DNA from: Kineosporia sp. R_H_3 | Lineage (GTDB): Bacteria > Actinomycetota > Actinomycetes > Actinomycetales > Kineosporiaceae | Length of the DNA stretch: 49,893 nt | NCBI RefSeq assembly: GCF_002198675.1 | Contig: NZ_MWLL01000204.1 | Location: 5,781-55,673, forward strand | Direction of reading: 5' to 3' | Shown here: positions 16,831 to 24,955 of the stretch, piece by piece | Numbering within the stretch: the first letter of the stretch is position 1 | Layout: each line of letters opens with the position of its first letter | Notes under the pieces: model-generated | The model's database searches: none | The model's input: only the letters and a program-made list of their open reading frames with translations | What the model was told of the DNA's origin: nothing | Made by a program: the position numbers and the translations under genes

Positions 16831-17831
16831 CGGGACAGCACCCCCTGAAGCGCGTCGGCGATGAGGTTGACCGCGATCACCAGGCTCGCGATCGCCAGCG
16901 ACGGGTAGACGACGGGCCACCAGTACCCGCTGATGATGAAGCTGTACTCGTCGGAGATCGCCAGGCCCCAGTCCGGCGAGGGCGGCTGGACGCCGACCCC
17001 GAGGAAGGACAGCGTCGCGACCGTGAAGATCGCGTAGCCGATGCGGACCGTGAGCTCGACGATGATCGGGCCGGTGATGTTCGGCAGGATCTCGCGGAAC
17101 ATGATGTAGAACGACGACTCGCCCTGGAGCCGGGCCGCCTGCACGTAGTCGAGCTCGCGCTCGGCGAGGACGGCGGCCCGGACGGTCCGCGCGACGATCG
17201 GTGCGAAGAGCAGGCCGACGACGGTGAGGACGGTCGTGTTCGACGGGCCGAGGACGACGAGCGCGAGCAGGCCGACGACGGCGATGGGCAGCGACAGGAA
17301 CGCCTCGACGATGCGGGACAGGATGTCGTCGACGGCGCCCCGGTAGAAGCCCATGACGAGGCCGAGGACGGTCCCCAGCGTGACGCCGATGACCGCGGAG
17401 ACCGGCGCGACGATGAGGACGTCGCGCGCGCCCGTGATGATCCGGGAGAGGACGTCGCGCCCGAGCCGGTCGGTCCCGAGGAGGAAGTCCCCGCCGGGCG
17501 GGGCGTGCAGGAAGTCCGAGAAGTTCTGCTGCGGGTCGTAGGGCGCGATGGCCTTGCCGCCGACGGCGCAGACGACCCAGAAGATGACGATGAGGTTGCC
17601 GATGACGAAGGACGGCTTGCGCATGAGCAGCCGGAACGTCTCGCGGCGCGCCGTCTTGCGGGCCGTGAGGGCCGCTGCGGACGCCGTCATGCCCGGTCCG
17701 GCGGGGACGGTGACCATCTCGTTCATCTCCCGGTCGACGAGGCCGTGGGTCATGTCTGCCGCATCGCTGGTGCTGCTGCTCGGGGTGGCCGCGCTGTGCG
17801 GGCCGTCGGAGGGGCGCGTCGTCTCGCTCAT
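16827..17831 (-). CDS. ABC importer permease, DppC-like
   Basis: 334 residues. A hydrophilic N-terminal extension of about 65 residues, then the OppC_N segment and a periplasmic-type motif (GGDFLLGTDRLGRDVLSRII), about six membrane helices, and the EAA loop (ERELDYVQAARLQGESSFYIMFREILPNITGP) that contacts the ATPase. It overlaps the DppB-like gene upstream and the ATPase gene downstream by four bases each. The long cytoplasmic N-terminus is slightly unusual. It is one half of the translocation pore for the substrate bound by the lipoprotein encoded at 18970-20676. Confidence 0.92.
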   Translation of the reverse strand: MSETTRPSDGPHSAATPSSSTSDAADMTHGLVDREMNEMVTVPAGPGMTASAAALTARKTARRETFRLLMRKPSFVIGNLIVIFWVVCAVGGKAIAPYDPQQNFSDFLHAPPGGDFLLGTDRLGRDVLSRIITGARDVLIVAPVSAVIGVTLGTVLGLVMGFYRGAVDDILSRIVEAFLSLPIAVVGLLALVVLGPSNTTVLTVVGLLFAPIVARTVRAAVLAERELDYVQAARLQGESSFYIMFREILPNITGPIIVELTVRIGYAIFTVATLSFLGVGVQPPSPDWGLAISDEYSFIISGYWWPVVYPSLAIASLVIAVNLIADALQGVLSR

Positions 17832-18781
17832 GCGTTGGCCGCCAACCGGATCCGCGGGTTGAGGTAGGAGATGAGCAGGTCCGCCAGCAGGGTGGCGACC
17901 ATGTAGATCGTGCCGATGACGAGCACGCCCGCCGACAGCACCGGCAGGTCCTTGGCCTTCGCGGCCGTGACGAGCAGTCGGCCCAGACCGTTCACGTTGA
18001 AGATGACCTCGACGGCGAGCAGACCGCCGAAGAGGTAGCCGGTCTGGGTGGCGACGACGGAGATCGTCGGCAGGAGCGCGTTGCGCAGGACGTGGGTGCG
18101 CAGCACCTTCGCCCGCGTCATGCCCTTCATCGTCGCCGTCCGCGTGTAGTCGGCCTCGAGGGCGCTGATCGTGCCGGCCCGGGCCATCCGCGCGATGTAC
18201 CCGAAGTAGACGAGCACGAGCGCGAGCGAGGGCATGAGCAGGTAGTACGCCTGCGTCCCGATCGAGGAGCCCTCCGGCCAGGTCGCGAGCACCGGCAGGA
18301 CGTTGAGCTTGAGGCCCAGGACGAAGATGAGGAACGTGCTCGTCACGAACTCCGGGATGGCCGAGCCGGCGAGGCCGAGCGTGACGATGACGCGGTCCGC
18401 GAGCCGGCCCTTGCGCAGCGCCGCGGCGATGCCGCCGACGACGCCGAGCGGCACGGTGAGCAGCAGGGCGAGGATCGCGAGCTTGGCCGAGTTCGACAGG
18501 GTCTGGCCGATGAGCTCGGTGACCGGCTGGCCCGACTGGTACGACGTCCCGAAGTCGAACGTGATGATGCCCTTGAGCAGGCGCCAGTACTGCACGAGCA
18601 GCGGCTGGTCGGTGCCGAGCTGCTTGTTGAGCTGGGCCACGGACTCGGCCGGCGCGAACGGGCCGAGGATGGCGCGTGCGACGTCCTGCGGCAGGACGTT
18701 GGAGATCGCGAAGACGATCAGGGTCAGGAGGAACAGCGTCACGACTGCGAGCGCGAGCCGCCGCAGGACGTAGACCACCAT
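17828..18781 (-). CDS. ABC importer permease, DppB-like
   Basis: 317 residues of the DppB/OppB family. The N-terminal helix VVYVLRRLALAVVTLFLLTLIVF is followed by the typical LGTDQPLLVQYWRLLKG segment, FGTSYQSGQPV, six helices and the EAA loop (ALEADYTRTATMKGMTRAKVLRTHVLRNALLP). The next gene overlaps its stop by four bases. It is separated from the binding-protein gene by 188 bases that contain a strong hairpin, so it is probably made at lower levels than the lipoprotein. Confidence 0.92.
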   Translation of the reverse strand: MVVYVLRRLALAVVTLFLLTLIVFAISNVLPQDVARAILGPFAPAESVAQLNKQLGTDQPLLVQYWRLLKGIITFDFGTSYQSGQPVTELIGQTLSNSAKLAILALLLTVPLGVVGGIAAALRKGRLADRVIVTLGLAGSAIPEFVTSTFLIFVLGLKLNVLPVLATWPEGSSIGTQAYYLLMPSLALVLVYFGYIARMARAGTISALEADYTRTATMKGMTRAKVLRTHVLRNALLPTISVVATQTGYLFGGLLAVEVIFNVNGLGRLLVTAAKAKDLPVLSAGVLVIGTIYMVATLLADLLISYLNPRIRLAANA

Positions 18782-18902
18782 GGACTCACCCCCAGGTCGG
18801 GTGGCAGACGGGTCGGCGCCGGGCGGCGCGGGCAGGGCGGGTGCAGCGGGTGGTGCGGTCGGTGCGGTGGGTCTCGTCGCTCCGGTCGGGGCAGAGACGG
18901 TG

Positions 18903-18938
18903 GTGCCGGTGACGGGCCGTACGACCCGTCACCGGCAC
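18903..18938 (-). terminator. Intercistronic hairpin between binding protein and permease genes
   Basis: GTGCCGGTGACGGG (18903-18916) and its exact reverse complement (18925-18938) form a 14-bp stem with an 8-base loop. It lies in the 188-bp gap after the binding-protein stop and before the permease start. No T-run follows. Such stems commonly act as partial terminators or 3' stabilisers that raise binding-protein levels relative to the membrane components. Confidence 0.65.
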
Positions 18939-18969
18939 ACTCTGTCCGCCTGGTGCCTGCGAGTAAAGA

Positions 18970-20676
18970 TCAGGCCTTGAGCCCGCACGCGGTGAGGTCG
19001 ACCTGGCCGAGGGCCGTCGTCGCCATGCCGACGTACTTCGTCGAGTGCGCAGCGAGGTACTGGTAGAAGTACGGCACCAGGATCGGCGTGTCCTTCTGCA
19101 TGATGTCGCTGATCTTGCGGCAGGCCGCCTTCTGCGCGTCGACGCCGATGGAGGCCTGGTAGGCCTTGAACGCCGCGTCGAAGTCCTTGCTGTTGTACTG
19201 CGAGGAGTTCCACACGCCGCCGCCCGACAGGGCCGCGTTGAGGTAGACGTCCGGCGTGCCGCGGTGGCCGTAGTCGACGATGCCGAGGTCCGACGCACCC
19301 GAGCACGGCGGGTCGGCCGGCTTCTCGGGGCACCACTGCTTGCCGTAGAACGTGCTGCCGTCCTCGACCTGGATGTCGAGGGTGATGCCGGCCTTCGCGG
19401 CGTCCGACTTGATGAGCGTCGCGAGGTCCGGGATCTCCTGGAGCTTGACGGCGTGCAGCGTCGCCTTGAGGTTCGTCGCACCGGCCGAGGCGAGGAGCGC
19501 CTTGGCCTTGTCGATGTCCTGCGTGCGGGCCGGCAGGGACGGGTCGGCGAACGGGTACACCGGCGCGATGACCGTGTCGGCCGCGACGTCGGCGGTGCCC
19601 TTCCACAGCGACTTGACCATCGCGTCGCGGTCGAGCGTCCAGGCGAGCGCCTCGCGGACCTGCGGGTCCTTGAAGGCGCCCTTGTCGGTGCGCATCCAGA
19701 CCTGCCGGTGGTTGGCCGACTTCAGCGAGATGACGGTGAGGTTGCTGTTGTTGAGCAGCGCCTCGCCGCCGTTGGCCTGGAACTGGACGATCGCGTCGAC
19801 CTGGCCGGACTGCAGCGCGACGACCTGCGGCTGCAGGTCCGAGAAGAACACCCACTCGACGCTGTCGAGCGGGGTCTTCGTGCCCCACCACTTGTCGTTG
19901 CGCACGAACGTCGCGCCGGTCTTGGCATCGAACTTCGTGATCTTCCAGGGGCCGGTGCCGTTCTGCTCCTTGTCGAGCGTGGCGCCGTCGGCCTGCGACT
20001 TGGGGATGATCGGCGACTGGGCGTTGTCCGGCGAGACGAGGTACGGGAAGTTGCCGTTCGGGCCGTTGAGCTTGAAGACGACCGTCTTGCCGTCGGGCGA
20101 GGTGACCGAGCCCTTGTCGATGACGCCCTTGAGGGCCGAGTTGCCCGCCGCGCTCAGCCGGTCGAACGTCGAGATGACGTCGTCGGCGGTGAGCGGGGCG
20201 CCGTCCTTCTGCCAGGTGACGCCCTGGCGGAGGGTGAACGTCCACTCGGTCGCGTCCGCGTTCGGCTTCCACTCGGTCGCGAGGCCCGGCTTCAGCTGCA
20301 GGTCGCCGCTGGTGTAGACGAGGAACTCGTAGCACTGGGCGACGAGGCCGTAGGCGGCGAGGTCGACCATCTTGACCGAGTCGAGCGGACCGGCCGGCGG
20401 CACGCTCGCGATCTTCATCGTGCCGCCGGTCTTGACCGCACCCGCGGTGCCGCCGCCGACGCCGACGCCCGTCGTCTGCCCGGCCGAGCCGGTGCTCGTG
20501 GGGATCGAGTTGGCGCCGCCGCACGCGGCGATGGTCGCGCCCGTCATCCCGAGCAGGAGCCCCATCCGGACGAACTCGCGCCGCGGCAGCCTGCCCGCGA
20601 CGAACGACTCGATGAGGTCGAGCTGGAGGGGGTTCGCCGCTCTGCGAATGGCGTCGTACTCCCGGCGTGCGGTCAT
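18970..20676 (-). CDS. Extracytoplasmic solute-binding lipoprotein, family 5 (DppA-like), with Tat-type signal
   Basis: 568 residues. The N-terminus has a long basic region, a twin-arginine motif (RREFVRMG, Arg32-Arg33), a hydrophobic core and a lipobox ending in Cys52 (TIAAC), so it should be exported folded by Tat and lipid-anchored. The mature part follows the SBP_bac_5 plan (GGTMKIASVPP, LATEWKPNADATEWTFTLRQGVTW, TADDVISTFDRL). Family members bind peptides, opines, glutathione, sugars or betaine-like compounds. ATG 20676 was chosen over a GTG 27 bases upstream because GAGAGG precedes it. It is the first gene of the minus-strand operon and the likely substrate sensor of the whole locus. 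Confidence 0.92.
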   Translation of the reverse strand: MTARREYDAIRRAANPLQLDLIESFVAGRLPRREFVRMGLLLGMTGATIAACGGANSIPTSTGSAGQTTGVGVGGGTAGAVKTGGTMKIASVPPAGPLDSVKMVDLAAYGLVAQCYEFLVYTSGDLQLKPGLATEWKPNADATEWTFTLRQGVTWQKDGAPLTADDVISTFDRLSAAGNSALKGVIDKGSVTSPDGKTVVFKLNGPNGNFPYLVSPDNAQSPIIPKSQADGATLDKEQNGTGPWKITKFDAKTGATFVRNDKWWGTKTPLDSVEWVFFSDLQPQVVALQSGQVDAIVQFQANGGEALLNNSNLTVISLKSANHRQVWMRTDKGAFKDPQVREALAWTLDRDAMVKSLWKGTADVAADTVIAPVYPFADPSLPARTQDIDKAKALLASAGATNLKATLHAVKLQEIPDLATLIKSDAAKAGITLDIQVEDGSTFYGKQWCPEKPADPPCSGASDLGIVDYGHRGTPDVYLNAALSGGGVWNSSQYNSKDFDAAFKAYQASIGVDAQKAACRKISDIMQKDTPILVPYFYQYLAAHSTKYVGMATTALGQVDLTACGLKA

Positions 20677-20799
20677 GCCTGGCCACCTCTCTTCGTGGCC
20701 CACGGACGTGGACCGCGGCTGAAGAACTGCCTCGTCACGGGCATCGTGCCCTTGTGAAGGCTAGGTCGAGGCCTAGTTCTCCCAACTGGGGCATGAGCC

Positions 20800-20853
20800 T
20801 GTCAATACGCTCCGGCTCACCACATGGTCACGATCGGGTCACCACTTAGCGGT
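20800..20853 (-). promoter_or_regulatory. Importer promoter with operator matching that of mttB
   Basis: Read on the minus strand: a palindromic element at 20853-20841 (plus strand ACCACTTAGCGGT), a second half-site ACCATGTGGT (20828-20819), then TATTGACA with a perfect -35 TTGACA (20805-20800). The palindrome matches the mttB one in 11 of 13 positions, and TATTGAC is identical. A -10 element is not clear. The arrangement upstream of the -35 suggests activation. Confidence 0.6.
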
Positions 20854-20877
20854 CGGGCGTCCCATGTTTCGTATGGC

Positions 20878-20897
20878 GCTCCGACATGTTTCGGAGC
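20878..20897 (-). terminator. Short hairpin after the CGNR gene, with repeated CATGTTTCG
   Basis: GCTCCGA (20878-20884) and TCGGAGC (20891-20897) form a 7-bp stem with a 6-base loop, 58 bases after the CGNR gene stop, so it may end that transcript. The loop side overlaps the second of two CATGTTTCG copies (20863-20871, 20885-20893) spaced 22 bp apart, so a protein-binding role is also possible. Confidence 0.35.
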
Positions 20898-20954
20898 ACC
20901 ACGTATCGGACGTTTTGTCGTACTCGTGCCGCGCCGCGGCGGGGCCGGTGCCGA

Positions 20955-21587
20955 TCAGGCGCGACGGCGCTCGGCGTAGGCGCGGGCCTTGGCCCGGTTG
21001 CCGCAGACGGCCATCGAGCACCAGCGGCGCCGCCGGCGCGGGTCGGCGAAGACCCAGCCGCAACCGGTCCCCGGGCAGGCCGCGACGCAGGTGCCGAGGG
21101 TCGACGTAAGGAGGTCCTCGGCGGCGACCGCGACGGCGAGGACGGGCAGGTCGAGCGGGCTCACGGCGTCGGTGCCCGCGCGGCGCGCGCCGGTGCCGGC
21201 GAGGCGCCAGGTCGCGGGTCCGCCGTCGGTCGCCGGGGCGAGCACGGACGCCGCCCGGGCGGCGGCCGCCTCGTGGGCGACGAGCGCCCAGTCGCCCTCG
21301 GTGCCGCGGCGCAGCGCGCAGGCGTAGAGCGCCTCGCGCAGGGCGCCGGCGCGCAGCAGGGCCGCGGCCTGCGCCGGCGTGCTCGCGCTCGTGCCGAGGA
21401 GCGGGGCGACGTCGGCCGGGTCGAGCAGGCCGGCCTCGCGGGCCCACAGCCCGAGCGCGCGGACCGAGGTGAGGTACTCCTTCGGGGCGTCGGTGCCCCA
21501 GCCCGCGCGGGTGTTGCAGAAGTCGAGCGCCGGGTGGCCGCCGACGGGGTCGGGCAGCGGGACGCCCTCGACGAGCTGCCAGGACAT
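20955..21587 (-). CDS. CGNR zinc-finger protein (ABATE domain), putative regulator
   Basis: 210 residues. The N-terminal ABATE domain starts with GGHPALDFCNTRAGWG. The C-terminal CGNR zinc finger spans about residues 166-208 with CPGTGCGWVFAD and WCSMAVCGNRAKARAYAERRR; the Cys residues bind zinc and the basic tail probably binds nucleic acid. Function in actinobacteria is not well established; it is treated as a stress-related transcription regulator. It lies divergent from an ABC export system, with a 235-bp gap between them, so it might control that system (inference). Confidence 0.88.
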   Translation of the reverse strand: MSWQLVEGVPLPDPVGGHPALDFCNTRAGWGTDAPKEYLTSVRALGLWAREAGLLDPADVAPLLGTSASTPAQAAALLRAGALREALYACALRRGTEGDWALVAHEAAAARAASVLAPATDGGPATWRLAGTGARRAGTDAVSPLDLPVLAVAVAAEDLLTSTLGTCVAACPGTGCGWVFADPRRRRRWCSMAVCGNRAKARAYAERRRA

Positions 21588-21822
21588 CGCGCCCTCCTTC
21601 CGTCGGACTGCGCCGGGCCGGTCCGGCCGCCGGTCGGCACCCTGCCGCCGGTGGGGATCATCGTCGCCGACGGGCCGGGTCTTGACGTCGCCGGGGCGTC
21701 GTCCGGACGAATCCGGCCGCGGTCCCCGCCATCTAACCAGTGGATGATACTTTACCGGTTACCGGCAGCGGATCGTCGGTGGGTACCGTCAGGCTCTCGT
21801 CGGAGCCCGGGAGGTGGATGGC

Positions 21823-24800
21823 ATGGCGCGGTCGGTCGGGGTGGTCCCCGGGCTGCTCGCCGCCCGGGTGCGGCACGCCGGTCGCCGGCGGCTGCTCGTG
21901 GCCGCGGGTCTGGCCGTCGCCGCGGTGCTCCCCGTCCTCGCCGCGGCGCTGACGACGACCACGACCGACGCCGCGCTGCAGCGCGGCCTCGCGGCGCGGC
22001 CGGTCGGCGAGCGCAGCGTCATCGTCTCGTTCAACACCCCGGCGGACGCCGCGGAGCTCGACCTGCTCGACGCCGCCGTCCGCCGCGAGCTGCCCCGGCT
22101 CTCCGGGCGGCCGCTGCACCGCCAGCTGATCTTCCGGGCGTTCGGCGACAGCCGCGGCGGGGACTACGTGCTCGCCGCGGCCGACGACCTGCCGGCCGCC
22201 GTCCGGCTCGTCGACGGCCGGCTCCCCGCGTCGTGCACCCCGACGCTCTGCGAGGTGGTCTCGCTCGCCGACCCGGGGCGGGACCCGTTCCTGGCCCCGG
22301 AGCTGGGTCTGCGGATCGTCGGGCACGCCCGGCGCACCGACCCGCTCCTGCTCACGGGCACGTTCGACCCGGGCCCGGACGCGACGGTGCTCCTCGGGGA
22401 CGGCGTCGAGCGGGTCTCCCTGCTGGAGTCGCTCGCCCTGCGGCAGCGCACGGTCGGCTGGGTCGCCGCGCTCGACCTCGACCGGGTCCGTCGCGAGGGC
22501 GTCGACGCCTGGCTCGACGACGCGACCCGGGTCGCCGACGACCTGTGGATCGCGCGGGCCGGGCTCGTCCTGACGACCGTCGACGACGTCCTGCGCGCGG
22601 AGAACGCCCGGGCCCGGGCCTCGGCCGGTCGCTTCACCGTGCTCGGCAGCGCGACCGCCGTGCTGCTGCTCGGCACGGCCGTCGTCGGCGGGGCGGCGCT
22701 GCGCCGCGACCACGAGGCGTTCGTCGGGGCGCTGCGCCGCCGCGGCGCCGGTCGCGGTGTGCTGCGGGCGCTGCTCGCCGGCGAGGTCGCCCTCGCGGCG
22801 ACCGGCGGCGCGCTCCTCGGCGTGCTCGCCGGCGCCGGGCTCGCCGCCGTCGTCGCCGCCACGGCGGGGCTCGACGCCGCCGGTGTCGCGCTCGCGAGCG
22901 TCGTCACCGCGCTGCCCGTCGTGCTCGCGCTGGCCGCGGGTGCCGCCGTGCTGCTCGCGCTCACCCTCGCCGTCCCGGCCGGCCCGGGCGGCACCGCCGG
23001 CCCAGGGGTGTGGCGGGCGGTCGAGGCCGGGGCGCTGGGCTGCGTCGCGGTCGCCGTCCTGCTCGTCGCCCGGGGCGGGGTCGGGGTGTCCGGCAGCACC
23101 GAGGACCCGCTGCTCGCCGCGCTGCCGGTGCTCGTCCTCGTCGCCGGGGCGCTCGCCCTGGCCCGGGTCTGGCCGCTGCTCACCCGGCTCGCGCAGCGCA
23201 CCGTCCCGCGCCGTGCGCTCGCCGCCCGGCTCGGGCCGGCCGCTGCGCCCGGTCGCGACCGCGGCGGTGCTCACGGCCGCGGTCGCGGCGTCCGTCTTCG
23301 CCGGGGCCTACCGGGCCACCCTCGACCGCGGCGCGGCCGACCAGGCGGCGTTCGCCGTCCCGACGGACGCGCGGCTCGAGACCGGCCGGGACCTGACCCG
23401 CCCCGTCGACGCCGCCCCGCCGGACGTCGTCGCGCAGCGGCTGCCGGGCGCCGTCGCCTACCCGGTGCTGCGGGCCGCCGGCTCGGTGCGCGTCTCGTCG
23501 ACCGAGGGAGCGACCATCCAGCTCCTCGGGCTCGACCCGGCCGTGCTGCGGCACGTCGGCCGCTGGAGCGCCGTGACCGGCGGCGCCGGTGACCCCGTCG
23601 ACCTCGGGCGGCGGCTGTCGACGACGGGTGCGGCCGCCGTCCCCGACGGGACCGCGCTGCCCGCCGGGCGCCGGCTCGTCGTGGCGACGACCGGTGACCG
23701 GGTCCGGGTCGCGGTGACCGCCGTCGTCCGCGCCGACGACGGCCGCGAGACCGGCGTTCCGCTGCTCGTCAGCGCGCCGGGGGAGCCGCCGGCCCTCAGC
23801 GCCGACCTCGGGGCGGCCGTCGGCGCGGCCCCGGGCCCGGCGACGTGGAAGGACGCCACGGGCCGCCCGGTGCCGTTGCACCTCGTCGCGCTCACCGTGC
23901 GCCAGCCGACCGATGAGGCCTCCCGCACCCAGCACGCCCTCGGCGAGCGGAACGTCGACCTCACGGTGCCGGCCGGCCGCTTCGGGCTCGGCGCCGTGAG
24001 CGTCGACGGCGCCCCGGCGGCCGCGCCGTGGCGGGACTGGACCGGCACCGGGCTGGAGGTCGCCGCGGACGCCGGCTCCGCCGCGCTCGCGTACCGGATC
24101 ACCACCGGGTCGGTCGCCCTCACCGCGCGGGCCGCCGGCCCCGGTGCGGCCGACCAGCCGGTCGCCGTGGCCGTCGACCCCGGGACGGCGGCCGCCGCCC
24201 GGGGCGGCCTCGTCACCGTGGTCCTCGAGCGGCGCAGCGTGCTCGCCCGTGTCGTCGCCGTCCTGCCCCGGTTCCCCACCGCGCCCGACGGCCGGTTCGC
24301 CGTCCTCGACGTCACGGCGCTCGGCCGCCTCGTCGACCTCGACCAGCCCGGTGCGAGCTCCCCGACCGAGCTGTGGCTCGCCCTCGGTGCGGCGGAGCCG
24401 GCCGTCGTCGGCGAGCGGGCGTCCGCGTCCGCGGCCGGCCGGGTGCTCGCCGCGGCCCCGTTCGACCGGCTCGCGGTCCGCGAGCAGACCGTCGTCGCAC
24501 GGACCCTGAGCACCGACCCGGTCGCGGTCGGCGCCCGTGGGCTGCTCGCGGCCGGTGCGCTGCTCACCCTGCTCGTCGCGGCCGCGGCGCTCGTGCTGCT
24601 CGTGGCGGCAGAGGCCGCCGACGACGCCGCGCAGGCCTACGCGTGGGAGGCGGACGGCGTGGCACCGGCGACGCTGCGCGGTGCGCTGTGGTGGCGTGCG
24701 GTCGCGGTCGTGCTGCCCGCCGTCCCGGCCGGGGTGCTCGTCGGGGTCGTGCTGTCACGGGCGACGTCCCGGCTCGTCGCGGTCACGGCGACCGCGGTGA

Positions 24801-24955
24801 CGCCGCAGCCGCCGCTCGTGCCGGGCACCGGGCTCGGCTGGGGGCTGGCCGCCGCCGCGGGCGGCGTCGTCGTCGCGCTCGCGCTCGCGGGTGCCGTCGC
24901 GCTCGGGGCCCTGCGCGAACCGCTGCCGGTGCGCGACGCCGGGGTGCTGCGGTGA
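21823..24955 (+). CDS. FtsX/MacB-like ABC permease, interrupted by a one-base frameshift
   Basis: The reading frame that begins at ATG 21823 (GAGG 8 bases upstream) encodes a membrane protein up to about position 23235. The homologous continuation is then one base out of phase and runs to 24955. Removing one G from GGG at 23233-23235 joins ARLG to RPLRPVATAAVLTAAVAASVFAGAYR and gives about 1043 residues. The halves have the layout of a large FtsX permease: N-terminal helix, extracytoplasmic domain, membrane helix clusters near residues 270-470, a second external domain and C-terminal helices. The stop overlaps the ATPase gene start. Either a homopolymer sequencing error or a true inactivating mutation fits. 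Confidence 0.75.
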
